Shown in pieces: positions 1 through 9,268 of a DNA stretch of 52,223 bases. The notes below the pieces were generated by a model. The model worked only from the letters and a program-made list of their open reading frames with translations, was not told the DNA's origin and did no database searches. The position numbers and the translations under genes are program-made. The stretch is from Verrucomicrobiales bacterium (GTDB lineage: Bacteria; Verrucomicrobiota; Verrucomicrobiia; Verrucomicrobiales; DEV007), in NCBI GenBank assembly GCA_028047635.1, contig JAOFXR010000017.1, forward strand, positions 1-52,223. The letters run 5' to 3'. Each line of letters opens with the position of its first letter. Position 1 is the stretch's first letter.

Positions 1-822
1 TCTGAAGCACTGCGTGAAATCCTCACATTGCTCTCAAAACTCAGCCGCTACAACGACGTCATCGCTCGAAACTCAGGCGATTTTGAAGAATACCTCGCCG
101 CAGGTAAAGACGATCAACTGCCCGAGTATTTGGTGCAGATTCGCGAAGGAAATAACATCTTCGTGAAGTATTTCGTCGATGAATCCGACCTTCGCGATTT
201 CTCGGCAGAAAACCCTGATTTGCATCTCTTTGGAAGAAAAGAGGCCGAGGTCATCGAGATTGAACATGCTGAAGTCGTTGAGGACGGCGCTGCAAAAGAG
301 GAAGCAACAGACGCGGAGACGGGCGCTGAAGAGCCGACTGACGACACGCCGGCCCCTGCGCCGAAAGCCTCCAAGCACGAAATTACCCGTCGCGGACGCT
401 TGATCGAAATTCACGAAGCGAAGCCAATCCAGAAGGTGCTCTCCCGCCTTTCTGAGTTGGGACTGCCCATTGAGCATTTCTATTCACAGGACAGTCCACT
501 TTTCGAAGTGCTTGAGGGCGACAGTGACAGTTCCAAATCACACCCCGTTTTCAGTGTTCCTGAAATTCTCGAAACAGTCACCGAAATCGGAAAACGCGGC
601 ATGCAGTTGCAACGATTCAAGGGACTGGGTGAGATGAATGCGAAAGAACTTTATACCACCACGATGGAGAAGAGTAACCGCAAGCTTCTCCGTGTGAAAA
701 TGGACGACGACAACATGGTCGAAGCCGACAAGATGTTCACCATTCTCATGGGGGACGTCGTTGAACCGCGACGCCGGTTTATTGAAGACAACGCACTAAG
801 CGTTCGGAACCTTGATGTCTAA
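1..822 (+). CDS. gyrB: DNA gyrase subunit B, C-terminal part (left end cut by window)
   Basis: C-terminal third of the gyrase ATPase subunit, which with GyrA introduces negative supercoils. The frame is open to base 1, so the gene starts outside the window; the TTG at 28 is only an internal codon. The conserved GyrB tail motif QRFKGLGEMNAKELYTTTM lies near residues 200-220 of the visible part, followed by the usual C-terminal segment with MVEADKMFTILMGD and EPRRRFIEDNA. Upstream of this is an acidic, Ala/Glu/Pro-rich stretch (about 255-380) that looks like a lineage-specific low-complexity insertion. gyrA follows after 70 bases on the same strand, so the two subunits are probably co-transcribed. 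The family call is secure; only the 5' part is missing. Confidence 0.96.
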   Translation, partial: SEALREILTLLSKLSRYNDVIARNSGDFEEYLAAGKDDQLPEYLVQIREGNNIFVKYFVDESDLRDFSAENPDLHLFGRKEAEVIEIEHAEVVEDGAAKEEATDAETGAEEPTDDTPAPAPKASKHEITRRGRLIEIHEAKPIQKVLSRLSELGLPIEHFYSQDSPLFEVLEGDSDSSKSHPVFSVPEILETVTEIGKRGMQLQRFKGLGEMNAKELYTTTMEKSNRKLLRVKMDDDNMVEADKMFTILMGDVVEPRRRFIEDNALSVRNLDV

Positions 823-892
823 TTCACCATCCATTTAGATCGGGTCTTAATCTTTTGATCACCCGCTTACCGCACCTTTACTTAAGAACTCC

Positions 893-3592
893 ATGGCAGA
901 CGATAAACCTGACATCCCCGCATACGAAGCCGACATCGAACCCATTTCCGTGGCCGATGAAATGTCGAATTCGTTCCTCGACTACTCCATGTCGGTCATC
1001 ATCTCGCGAGCATTGCCTGATGCTCGCGATGGCTTAAAGCCGTCCCAGCGACGCATTCTTCTCGCGATGAACGACCTCGGTCTCGGACCGGGAAAACACT
1101 ACCGAAAGTGCGCCAAAATTTGTGGTGATACTTCCGGTAACTACCACCCACACGGTGAAGCAACGATTTACCCCACCCTTGTCAACATGGCTCAGCCATG
1201 GACGATGCGGGAGATTTTGATTCAAGGTCAGGGTAACTTTGGATCAGTTGAAGGTGACCCTCCCGCTGCGATGCGTTATACAGAGGCCCGTCTTACTCAC
1301 GTCGGACATGTCCTCATGGTGGACATGGAAAAAGACACCGTCGACTTCGTCCAGAATTATGACGAAACACGACAGGAACCCGTCGTTTTTCCGGCCGCGG
1401 TTCCTAACCTTCTCGTGAATGGTGGAACCGGTATTGCGGTGGGGATGGCTACTAACATTCCGCCACATAACCTCGGTGAAGTGATTGATGGCGTTTGCGC
1501 CACAATCGATAATCCCGACATCACACACGAGCAGTTGCTGCAGTTGATCAAAGGACCGGACTTCCCTACCGGTTGTACAATCCTCGGACAAAAAGGCATT
1601 CAGGATTACTCTCGAACCGGACGTGGTTCGATTCGTGTTAGAGGGCGAGCTACCGTTGAAGAGACTAAAACCGGTCGTGAGCAAATCATCATTACTGAGA
1701 TCCCTTACGTCGTAAACCGCGCACGCTTGGTTGAGCGTATTGCCGAGTTGGCGAACCAGAAAATCCTTCCCGAGATTTCTGCGGTTCGTGATGAGTCGGA
1801 TGAAAATACCCGCGTCGTGGTTGACCTGAAGCGTGACTCACGTGCGCAGGTCGTTCTAAACAATCTCTATAAGCACACCGCTCTCGAATCATCCTATTCC
1901 GCGAACATGCTCGCGATTGATGATCGCCGTCCGAAACTTCTTTCGGTAAAAGATGCGCTCGTTTGTTACATCGAACACCGCCGCGAGGTAATTCTTCGCC
2001 GAACTCGCTGGCTCCTGCGTCAGGCCGAGAAAAACGCTGAGAAACTCGAAGCCTATTTGCTCGCGCTTGGAAATTTGGATGACTTCATCCGAATGATTCG
2101 TGACTCAAAAACACGGGACGAAGCGCGTGAAAAGATCAAAGCTTACGACTTTGGTCCGGAAGAAGCCGAAGCACTTGGCATTCTCCTTCGCGGCCAGCCC
2201 AGCCTTCTCATCGTCGAAGGGCGCTACGTGCTCACAGACATTCAAGTCAGCCACATTCTCGAGTTGCGCCTCTACCAACTCGTTGGTCTCGAGCGCGACA
2301 AGATCAAAGCCGATTACGACGAGCTTCTCGAAACGATCAAAGACTTGCTCGACATCATCGCCCGTGAGGAGCGTGTCCTGCAGATCATCAAAGACGAGCT
2401 TCGCGAGATTCAGGAAAAGTGGGCCACCCCACGCAAGACTGATTTCGCGGCTTACGAAGGCGAGATTGCGAATGTAGATCTCATCGCGAATGAGTCTAAC
2501 ATGATCACTATATCCCACCGTGGTTACATCAAGCGGACTCTCGCTACGGAGTTCCGCACCCAGGCCCGTGGAGGCAAGGGTATGAAAGGAATGGAGACCC
2601 GTGACATCGTCGATGAAGATGATGAAGTGGACTTCGTCGAACACCTCTTTGCCGCGACTTCGCACGATTATCTGATGTTCTTTACGAACACAGGACGTGT
2701 TTACATCGAACGCGTCTACCAGATTCCCGAGGGAAGCCGTATAGCGAAAGGCCGCTCGATTAAGAACCTTCTCAATCTGAAGCCTGACGAATCCATTGCA
2801 TCCGTTCTCCGAATCGTTGCCGTTGGAAATGAGGACAAAGACGCCACCTTCGTAGATGACCAGTTTGTTCTTTTTGCGACCCGAAGCGGCAAGGTGAAAA
2901 AGACGAAGCTCTCCGACTTTCGCAATTTCCGAAAAGACGGAATCATCGCGATTAAAATCGAAGAAGGCAACGAACTCATCGACGTGAAAATGACTGATGG
3001 CAGCGACGATATCTCGCTCGTGACGAGCAAAGGTTATGCGGTTCGCACGAACGAGTCTAACATTCGCTCAATGGGTCGAGCCTCTGCGGGCGTGCGCGGC
3101 ATTAATCCTCGCGATGACGACTACCTCGTCTCACTTGCCGTCGTCGACAGTTCTGAACAGCTTCTCGTTGTCAGTGAAAAAGGTCTTGGTAAACGAACTC
3201 CTTTTGAAGACTACCCGACTAAAGGTCGCGGCGGCAAAGGTGTTATCACGATGAAAGTCACTGAGAAAACCGGCCGGGTTGTTAAAGCCCTCCGCGTTTC
3301 CGAAGCAGACGACATCATGTTGATGACGAATAAGGGACAGTCCGTTCGAATCAAGGCATCCAGCGCCCGACTCACGGGGCGTAACGCTCAGGGTGTGATC
3401 TTGATGAAGACGAAAGAAGGCGAAGCGATCCAGGACATTGCCCGCGTCGTAAACGATGACATTGAAGACGAAGAAGTCACCGATGTAGAAGGCGTTGAAG
3501 TGGCAGAAGGAACGGAAGCTCCTGAATCTACAACAAGCGCCGAAGACGTAGCCACCGAAGAAAACGGTGAGGAGTCTTCATCCGAATCTTAA
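893..3592 (+). CDS. gyrA: DNA gyrase subunit A
   Basis: Breakage-reunion subunit of DNA gyrase, 899 residues, close to the usual length. The catalytic tyrosine is Tyr129 in AAMRYTEARL (E. coli Tyr122). The N-terminal core runs to about residue 520. The C-terminal beta-pinwheel carries a GyrA-box-like KGRGGKGV near residue 777 and a related RGGKGMKG near 560, which supports gyrase rather than topoisomerase IV. The protein ends in an acidic Glu/Asp/Ser tail. Start ATG 893 gives MADDKPD. At the quinolone-binding site the sequence reads GEATIYPT (residues 88-95), so the positions of E. coli Ser83 and Asp87 are Ala90 and Pro94. That predicts loss of the water-metal bridge to quinolones; the prediction is inference. 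It lies 70 bases after gyrB and 19 bases before the next gene. Confidence 0.97.
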   Translation: MADDKPDIPAYEADIEPISVADEMSNSFLDYSMSVIISRALPDARDGLKPSQRRILLAMNDLGLGPGKHYRKCAKICGDTSGNYHPHGEATIYPTLVNMAQPWTMREILIQGQGNFGSVEGDPPAAMRYTEARLTHVGHVLMVDMEKDTVDFVQNYDETRQEPVVFPAAVPNLLVNGGTGIAVGMATNIPPHNLGEVIDGVCATIDNPDITHEQLLQLIKGPDFPTGCTILGQKGIQDYSRTGRGSIRVRGRATVEETKTGREQIIITEIPYVVNRARLVERIAELANQKILPEISAVRDESDENTRVVVDLKRDSRAQVVLNNLYKHTALESSYSANMLAIDDRRPKLLSVKDALVCYIEHRREVILRRTRWLLRQAEKNAEKLEAYLLALGNLDDFIRMIRDSKTRDEAREKIKAYDFGPEEAEALGILLRGQPSLLIVEGRYVLTDIQVSHILELRLYQLVGLERDKIKADYDELLETIKDLLDIIAREERVLQIIKDELREIQEKWATPRKTDFAAYEGEIANVDLIANESNMITISHRGYIKRTLATEFRTQARGGKGMKGMETRDIVDEDDEVDFVEHLFAATSHDYLMFFTNTGRVYIERVYQIPEGSRIAKGRSIKNLLNLKPDESIASVLRIVAVGNEDKDATFVDDQFVLFATRSGKVKKTKLSDFRNFRKDGIIAIKIEEGNELIDVKMTDGSDDISLVTSKGYAVRTNESNIRSMGRASAGVRGINPRDDDYLVSLAVVDSSEQLLVVSEKGLGKRTPFEDYPTKGRGGKGVITMKVTEKTGRVVKALRVSEADDIMLMTNKGQSVRIKASSARLTGRNAQGVILMKTKEGEAIQDIARVVNDDIEDEEVTDVEGVEVAEGTEAPESTTSAEDVATEENGEESSSES

Positions 3593-3611
3593 CCTGCTTT
3601 TTCAAAATCTG

Positions 3612-4685
3612 ATGAACCAAGAAACCGAATCGTTTCTCTACGAATTGCTGAACACTCCGAGCCCGACCGGGTTCGAGGTAAAGGGTCAGCGCGTCTGGGC
3701 CAATCGTTGTCGCCAGTTTTCTGACAACGTCGAAAGCGATACCTACGGGAGCGCCTGGTCAACGATCAAAGGAACGGACGAAAATGCTCCGACCGTGATG
3801 ATCGAGGCACACGCCGACGAGATCGGTTTTATCGTCAAATACGTTGCTGACGACGGTTTCCTCCGTGTCGATAGGATCGGCGGATCGGACTGGGCTACCG
3901 CTCGCGGAAAACGTCTCACCCTCTTCGGAGACAAAGGCGAAATCCTCGGATTGATTGGCAATACGGCGATTCACATTCGGGATCGAAAAGACGGCGAGAA
4001 AGCGCCTGAAGTTCATGAACTCTTCGTCGACATCGGCGCTAAGAATCCTGAAGAGGTCGCCGAGATGGGAATTCGAGTCGGCCATCCCGCTGTCTACGAA
4101 GACTCAGCAAAACCATTCGGGAATAATCAAATCGCAGGTAGAGCCCTCGACAACCGGATCGGGGGCTTCATTATTTCCGAAGTAATGCGCCGGCTTTCGG
4201 AGGACAAGCCTGCAGCGACTTGCATCGCTTTAAACGCGGTGCAGGAAGAGATCGGCGGGTACGGTGCGAAGATGGCGACCTATCACATACAGCCTGATAT
4301 TGCGCTAGTTCTTGATGTGACCCACGCGACCGACAGCCCCGACATCAAACATTCCCAACACGGAAAAGTCGTTCTCGGTGGTGGTCCTACCGTGAGTCAC
4401 GGTGCTTGTAACCACCCCATGGTTGCCCAGCGAATCATCGAAACCGCAGAGGCAAACGAGATTCCCCTTCAACACGAAGCGGCAGGACGTTACTCCGGTA
4501 CGGATACTGATTCGATCTATCACCTACGCGCCGGCATTGCGAGCGGACTCGTTTCATTGCCTCTCCGCTACATGCATTCCATCATCGAAATGGCCGACTT
4601 CGGCGACATCGAGAAGACGATTGAGCTAATGACAGCGTTCGTGAGATCGATCCAGGCAGGTGATAGCTTCAAGGTGGAGATCTGA
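3612..4685 (+). CDS. M42 family metallo-aminopeptidase
   Basis: Cytoplasmic dinuclear-metal aminopeptidase of the M42 family (glutamyl aminopeptidase / FrvX / TET-like), 357 residues, the usual length. Visible metal and catalytic motifs are EAHADEIGF (His67, Asp69), GRALDNRIGG (bridging Asp180), NAVQEEIGGYGA (Glu212-Glu213), LDVTHATDSPD (Asp235) and the C-terminal SLPLRYMHS (His322). TET peptidases of this family form large complexes that trim peptides; the substrate preference cannot be read from the sequence. The ATG at 3612 gives MNQETESFLYELL, the normal family N-terminus. An in-frame start further up at 3567 would lie inside gyrA and was not used. It follows gyrA by 19 bases and is probably in the same transcript. 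Confidence 0.93.
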   Translation: MNQETESFLYELLNTPSPTGFEVKGQRVWANRCRQFSDNVESDTYGSAWSTIKGTDENAPTVMIEAHADEIGFIVKYVADDGFLRVDRIGGSDWATARGKRLTLFGDKGEILGLIGNTAIHIRDRKDGEKAPEVHELFVDIGAKNPEEVAEMGIRVGHPAVYEDSAKPFGNNQIAGRALDNRIGGFIISEVMRRLSEDKPAATCIALNAVQEEIGGYGAKMATYHIQPDIALVLDVTHATDSPDIKHSQHGKVVLGGGPTVSHGACNHPMVAQRIIETAEANEIPLQHEAAGRYSGTDTDSIYHLRAGIASGLVSLPLRYMHSIIEMADFGDIEKTIELMTAFVRSIQAGDSFKVEI

Positions 4686-4710
4686 CCTGTTAAGTGGGTA
4701 TTACCTCTAA

Positions 4711-5184
4711 ATGAAGCAGATTGGCGCACCTGTAGACTCTTTGACCGCCGAGGCGATAAAATCAGTATTAGCGGTGGTGGAGATCGAAGCTTCGATCAAA
4801 GAAGCTGGAGGAAAATCAGTCGTCTACACGTCTGAGGATGACAGTGTAAGAGCTCAGATCGCGATTAAAAAGGTTTGCGATGGCGCCCTTCCAACAAAAC
4901 TGATTTCTTTTCGCACTACCCTCATGTTTTCCATCGCCCTCTTGCTCTCAACCGCGGTGATTTTCTTCGTTCTTAGCAGTGCTCTTAACTTTTGGGTAAC
5001 TATTGGAGTCCTCTCATTTGCACTTTCGCTTTTCATCGTAAATTTGCCCATCGAACGAAAAAGGGCAGAAAAAGAGAGTGCACTCAATCTAAACGTATCA
5101 CTTCTCTCCCTTCGTAGCGATCACCTCCCCGATCACCATCGGATAAACCCGATGCTCTGCCGCGTGAATCTTCGTGGTCACTGA
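4711..5184 (+). CDS. hypothetical small membrane protein
   Basis: Not recognised. The 157-residue frame has a soluble N-terminus of about 65 residues, two hydrophobic segments (about 66-86 and 90-112), and a polar tail beginning with a basic RKRAEK stretch. This is a plausible two-helix membrane protein with both ends in the cytoplasm. It starts 25 bases after the M42 gene on the same strand. Its last 87 bases overlap the 3' end of purN on the other strand, so the tail sequence is constrained by purN and may be read-through rather than selected protein. No strong ribosome binding site is seen. It could be a real lineage-specific gene or a chance frame; the two clean hydrophobic helices favour a real one. 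Confidence 0.45.
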   Translation: MKQIGAPVDSLTAEAIKSVLAVVEIEASIKEAGGKSVVYTSEDDSVRAQIAIKKVCDGALPTKLISFRTTLMFSIALLLSTAVIFFVLSSALNFWVTIGVLSFALSLFIVNLPIERKRAEKESALNLNVSLLSLRSDHLPDHHRINPMLCRVNLRGH

Positions 5185-5724
5185 TTCCACGCTGTCCCCT
5201 CCCACGATGGGCACTCTCTCCTGATGGAGAATTTTACCCGTGTCGACGCCGGTATCGACGAGATGAATCGTGCATCCGGCCTCCCTATCGCCTGCATCGA
5301 TCGCGCGCGTCACGGTATTGAGCCCCGGATACTTCGGAAGCAGTGAAGGGTGGAGATTGAGAATCCGATTCTCAAACTCCGAGAGAAGAGGGCTCCGCAC
5401 AATCTTCATGAAGCCGGCAAGAATCACCCATTCAACCGACGCTGCGCAAAGCTGGTCAGTAATCTGTTGAAGCGCGTCATCCGAAATATACCCGCGTTTC
5501 CCATCACCGGGATCCACAAAGAGTGACGGGACACCATACTCTGCCGCGACTTCAAGAATCCCCGCGTCTTGCCGGTCACTTACAACAAGGGACACTTCAG
5601 CGGCAAGGACGTCACTCTTGATCGCTTCGAGAATCGCACGTGCATTGCTTCCTTTTCCCGACCCGAGGATCGCGATGCGCCCCCTTGCAGTTGAGACCGG
5701 GGAAGTTTCCGTGTCTAGGCTCAT
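5098..5724 (-). CDS. purN: phosphoribosylglycinamide formyltransferase (GAR transformylase)
   Basis: Third step of de novo purine synthesis: transfers a formyl group from 10-formyl-tetrahydrofolate to glycinamide ribonucleotide in the cytoplasm. 208 residues, the usual size. The phosphate-binding loop GSGKGSN is at residues 21-27. The catalytic residues are Asn123 and His125 in NLHPSLLPKYPG and Asp161 in DTGVDTGKI, matching E. coli Asn106, His108 and Asp144. It stands alone on the minus strand, divergent from the M29 aminopeptidase; 61 bases separate the starts and must hold both promoters. Its 3' end overlaps the small membrane-protein frame on the plus strand. No other purine gene is nearby. 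Confidence 0.95.
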   Translation of the reverse strand: MSLDTETSPVSTARGRIAILGSGKGSNARAILEAIKSDVLAAEVSLVVSDRQDAGILEVAAEYGVPSLFVDPGDGKRGYISDDALQQITDQLCAASVEWVILAGFMKIVRSPLLSEFENRILNLHPSLLPKYPGLNTVTRAIDAGDREAGCTIHLVDTGVDTGKILHQERVPIVGGDSVESVTTKIHAAEHRVYPMVIGEVIATKGEK

Positions 5725-5785
5725 AAATGTGCACTACGCCACATTTTCCCCTTTTAACAAACCGGTTTTCCGCGATTGTATCCGC

Positions 5786-6883
5786 ATGCATGATCCTCGT
5801 ATTGCTGAACTCGCCCGCCAGTTAGTCCGTTACTCCACCGCCACGAAGCGGGGGGAGAAAGTTCTCATCGATCTCTTTGATGTTCCTGAAGCGGTTGGGG
5901 TTGCTTTGATTCGCGAAGTGAGAGCGGTGAAGGCGATTCCTTTCGTCAATATTCACAATGCGCGCATCACTAGGGAGATGGGAATGGGCGCGACGGAAGA
6001 GCAATACGCGACGATTTCTAAGAACGCGATGCATCAGATGAAGGGCATGGACTGCTACATCGCGATCCGTGGCAGCCACAACGTCAACGAACTCTCCGAT
6101 ATTCCTGCCAAAAACATGAAGATGCTCTCCTCCAAGATGCGTCCCGTGTTGAACGAGCGCGTCAACAAGACCCGCTGGTGCGTGCTTCGCTGGCCTCATC
6201 CCTCGATGGCTCAGAGCGCAGGCATGTCGACGGAGGCGTTTGAAGATTTCTACTTTCGCGTCTGCCTGCTTGATTATGGAAAACTGAAGCGCGGGATGAA
6301 CGCTCTTTCCAAATTGATGACAGAAACAAAAACCGTTCACATTACCGGACCTGGAACTGATCTCAGCTTCAGCATTGAGGGACTTCCTGGTATCGCCTGC
6401 GGCGGCACCCATAATATTCCCGATGGTGAGTGCTTCACGGCACCCGTCAAAAATTCAGTCGAAGGCCACATCTCCTACAATGCGCCCTCCATTTATCAGG
6501 GCATCGCTTTTGATAATGTCAGGCTCGAATTCAGCGAGGGAAAAATTGTCAACGCGACTGCGAACAACACCAAAGCGATCAATAAGATTTTCGATTCTGA
6601 TCCCGGAGCTCGCTACATCGGAGAGTTCGCGATCGGATTCAATCCGGAGATCAAAGAGCCGATGCGGGATATTCTTTTCGACGAGAAGATCGCGGGAAGT
6701 TTTCACTTCACGCCGGGTCAGGCCTACGAAGTGGCCGACAACGGGAACCGCAGCTCTGTCCATTGGGACCTCGTCAACATTCAGCGCCCTGACTACGGCG
6801 GCGGTGAAATCAAGTTCGATGGCAAGGTGATTCGCAAGAACGGGAAGTTCATTCCAAAGTCGCTGCACGTCCTAAATTACTAA
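5786..6883 (+). CDS. M29 family aminopeptidase (AmpS/PepS-like)
   Basis: Metallo-aminopeptidase of the M29 family, 365 residues. The metal-binding pattern of the family is visible: PDGECFTAPV (first Glu), GARYIGEFAIG (second Glu), the LFDEKIAGSFHF region, and the final VHWDLV giving the His-x-Asp pair. The family removes N-terminal residues with broad specificity. The ATG at 5786 (MHDPRIAELA) is preferred because upstream in-frame codons run back into the purN coding region. Its stop is only 4 bases before the crcB start, so the two genes are almost certainly co-transcribed; no functional link between them is known to me. It is the second unrelated aminopeptidase within 2 kb, after the M42 enzyme. 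Confidence 0.92.
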   Translation: MHDPRIAELARQLVRYSTATKRGEKVLIDLFDVPEAVGVALIREVRAVKAIPFVNIHNARITREMGMGATEEQYATISKNAMHQMKGMDCYIAIRGSHNVNELSDIPAKNMKMLSSKMRPVLNERVNKTRWCVLRWPHPSMAQSAGMSTEAFEDFYFRVCLLDYGKLKRGMNALSKLMTETKTVHITGPGTDLSFSIEGLPGIACGGTHNIPDGECFTAPVKNSVEGHISYNAPSIYQGIAFDNVRLEFSEGKIVNATANNTKAINKIFDSDPGARYIGEFAIGFNPEIKEPMRDILFDEKIAGSFHFTPGQAYEVADNGNRSSVHWDLVNIQRPDYGGGEIKFDGKVIRKNGKFIPKSLHVLNY

Positions 6884-6887
6884 GAGC

Positions 6888-7268
6888 ATGCTAAAAACCA
6901 TTGTAGCACTTATTCTCGGGGGCTCTTTCGGGGCGATCTCGAGATGGGGGCTGCATATATGGATTGATAACAAGACCAGTCAGACGCCCTTCCCGTGGGG
7001 AATCCTGACGGTGAACACCGTAGGGTGCTTCCTCTTCGGCTTTCTCTTTGCTCTCGCGGAGTCAAAAGGATGGTTTTCGGAGGTGACACGTCTTGCTATT
7101 TTTACCGGCTTCCTCGGCAGTTTCACCACTTTCTCCACTTTCAGTTGGAACACGCTCTCTTTGCTTCGAGACGGTCAGGCGGGCCTGGCCGCAGGAAATA
7201 TCGGAGCCAGTGTCTGCCTCTCCATGCTTGGGGTCTGGCTGGGATTTGTCCTCGCGAAAGCCCTTTAA
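6888..7268 (+). CDS. crcB: fluoride exporter / channel CrcB (Fluc)
   Basis: Small inner-membrane fluoride channel that lets the cell shed fluoride; it works as a dual-topology dimer. 126 residues with four hydrophobic helices. All signature motifs are visible: GGSFGAISRW near the N-terminus, WGILTVNTVGCFLFG in helix 2, and GFLGSFTTFSTFSW in helix 3, which carries the pore Phe/Thr/Ser residues and the central Na+-site region. Start ATG is 4 bases after the M29 stop. Many crcB genes sit behind a fluoride riboswitch; I do not see one in front of this gene or in front of its operon partner, so control is probably constitutive or comes from the upstream promoter. Confidence 0.96.
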   Translation: MLKTIVALILGGSFGAISRWGLHIWIDNKTSQTPFPWGILTVNTVGCFLFGFLFALAESKGWFSEVTRLAIFTGFLGSFTTFSTFSWNTLSLLRDGQAGLAAGNIGASVCLSMLGVWLGFVLAKAL

Positions 7269-7372
7269 GCGAGCTGCCGGCTTCGACACTATTCTCGAAT
7301 CGGTTTTTTTCCGTTTGAACGTGCGTTACACGAGTCAAAAGGTTATAAATCCGCCCGATCCTTCAACTATTT

Positions 7373-9229
7373 ATGAATTTGAAACGATATCCCGTTCTCT
7401 CCGCTTTGAGCCTCTTGCTGCTCGCCGTTTTATCAGCGGAAGCCCAGGATGGAGAACCCACTTCGACGCGCGTGACTCACGGCCCGATGCTGGGACGGCC
7501 GACGAGCAGTTCGATGACGATTTGGGCGCGAACCAACGAGACGGGATCGGTTAATATTTTCTACGGTGAGTCAAAAGACAATCTTGATCGGATTGCCCCG
7601 GTTTTGAAAACCAACCTTGATACCGACAATACAGGAACGGTTACCATCGAAGGGCTGGAGCCCAATAAGACTTATTACTACCGCATCGAGGACCATCAAC
7701 TCAGCGGTTCTTTCCGGACTCTCCCCGACGCTTCACAATTTCAAAATCCTGAGACGAATCCCGACGGCCTTTTCAACTTCAGCTTTGAATTTGCCTGCGG
7801 AAACAACCAACGCGGAGACGGAGACGGAGCAGGCCCCATTCTTCCGGTCTACAATGTACTCAATTCTGAATGGCGGGACAAAGTTCACTTTGCCATTTTG
7901 AATGGCGACTGGCTCTACGAAGATCGCCGAGATTACCCGGCCGAGCAGTGGAATCATCAGGTAGGGATCACCCCGGACATGCAGCCTCATATTGTTCAAA
8001 AAGCACCGACGATTGCCGGCGTGTGGGAAAACTACAAAATTTACATGGAGCGAGGCCGCAACCTCAGTGAATGGCACCGTCACATTCCCACTTTCTACAC
8101 CGCTGACGACCATGAGCTCCTCAACGATATCTACGGAACAGGAGAAGCGGGATACGTGAATCGACGGGCGGTCTTCAGAGACATCGCCACTCAGGCCTGG
8201 TTCGACTATCTCGCCTGGGCCAATCCAGTCGAGCACAGCCAGACAGCATGGTTCAGCACCGGAAACTTCAAAGCAGGAAGCGATATCATCGTAGATCCTG
8301 ACGCTGATTTTACCAAGCTCGATCTAGACGCAATGGCCAACCTTCACGTTCATTGGGGCACACCGACGGCAGGAGTGAAGGACTCCGTTCTTGATTCGGA
8401 GCCGGGCGATCCCAACTCCGCCGTCTACAGTATCGTTGAAGTCCTCAGCCCGAATCAGATCAAAGTTTCCCCCGCAGCAAAAGAAGACGGCTCAGCCGCC
8501 TACTCCATCGGCCGCCGATGCTATGGCAAATTCACCGTATCCAACTGCGACTTCTTCATCCTCGATACCCGTTCACATCGCGATCTTCACGATGTCGATA
8601 ATCCGACTAAACCCGGGGCCTCGATTCTTGGCAAGCAGCAGTTCAACTGGCTTACCAAAGGAATCAAAGAAAGTAAGGCCGATTTTCTCTTCGTCGTTTC
8701 ATCGGTCAATTTTATGGTTCCCCATGTCGGAAGTGGCGGCGGTGCTGACAAACAGCTCACGGTAAAGAAAGACGACGCCTGGACTGTCTTTCTCGATGAA
8801 CGTGAGGAGCTTATCGAGCTCTGCGACGCCGTTGACCAACCTGTTTTTGTGCTCACGGGAGACTTGCACAACTCCTTCGCGATTCGGGTTACCGACAACG
8901 TGTTTGAATTCGCGAGTGGGCCTCACAATTCGATCAACCACGCCCCAATGGTCGACGAAGGCGGAAGACCGGTGAACGGTAAATTTAAATACGGCCCCCG
9001 TGAATGTGAAATTCGCTGGTCGAGCTACGCAATGGATGACATACCCAGGGCCAACCGAACTTTCCCCCACTTTTGTGTCGTCCGAATCAACAACGTGTTC
9101 AACAATCCCATTGAACAAAAGGGAAGCCGATGGTTCACATTTCCGCATCCTCAGGTGATCTTTCAGTTTTATGATGCGTTAACCGGAGAATTCAGATATT
9201 CTGAAACCATCGTAAAGGGGCTGCCCTAA
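7373..9229 (+). CDS. secreted PhoD-like phosphatase/phosphodiesterase
   Basis: Probable exported metallophosphatase of the PhoD-like family, 618 residues. The N-terminus is a signal peptide (KR, hydrophobic core to about residue 20, then SAEAQ). It is followed by a fibronectin-like N-terminal domain (about 30-120) typical of PhoD, and then the metallophosphatase domain with FACGNNQ (about 140), NGDWLYED (about 178), YTADDHELLND (about 241-251), LDTRSHRD (about 400) and LTGDLHNSF (about 495). These supply the Asp/His metal ligands. Between the ADDHEL and DTRSHRD motifs is a roughly 150-residue stretch including a beta-rich DPNSAVYSIVEV region that looks like an insertion. PhoD releases phosphate from phosphate esters; the pst transporter genes lie 0.8 kb away, which fits phosphate scavenging. 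Exact substrate unknown. Confidence 0.88.
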   Translation: MNLKRYPVLSALSLLLLAVLSAEAQDGEPTSTRVTHGPMLGRPTSSSMTIWARTNETGSVNIFYGESKDNLDRIAPVLKTNLDTDNTGTVTIEGLEPNKTYYYRIEDHQLSGSFRTLPDASQFQNPETNPDGLFNFSFEFACGNNQRGDGDGAGPILPVYNVLNSEWRDKVHFAILNGDWLYEDRRDYPAEQWNHQVGITPDMQPHIVQKAPTIAGVWENYKIYMERGRNLSEWHRHIPTFYTADDHELLNDIYGTGEAGYVNRRAVFRDIATQAWFDYLAWANPVEHSQTAWFSTGNFKAGSDIIVDPDADFTKLDLDAMANLHVHWGTPTAGVKDSVLDSEPGDPNSAVYSIVEVLSPNQIKVSPAAKEDGSAAYSIGRRCYGKFTVSNCDFFILDTRSHRDLHDVDNPTKPGASILGKQQFNWLTKGIKESKADFLFVVSSVNFMVPHVGSGGGADKQLTVKKDDAWTVFLDEREELIELCDAVDQPVFVLTGDLHNSFAIRVTDNVFEFASGPHNSINHAPMVDEGGRPVNGKFKYGPRECEIRWSSYAMDDIPRANRTFPHFCVVRINNVFNNPIEQKGSRWFTFPHPQVIFQFYDALTGEFRYSETIVKGLP

Positions 9230-9268
9230 GACGTTCGTAACCGCACACTTATTTTTCGCACATTCGCT

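Noticed and set aside
6650..6887. Fluoride riboswitch before crcB
   Set aside because: crcB starts 4 bases after the M29 stop and no riboswitch-like conserved block is seen there or before the M29 gene.
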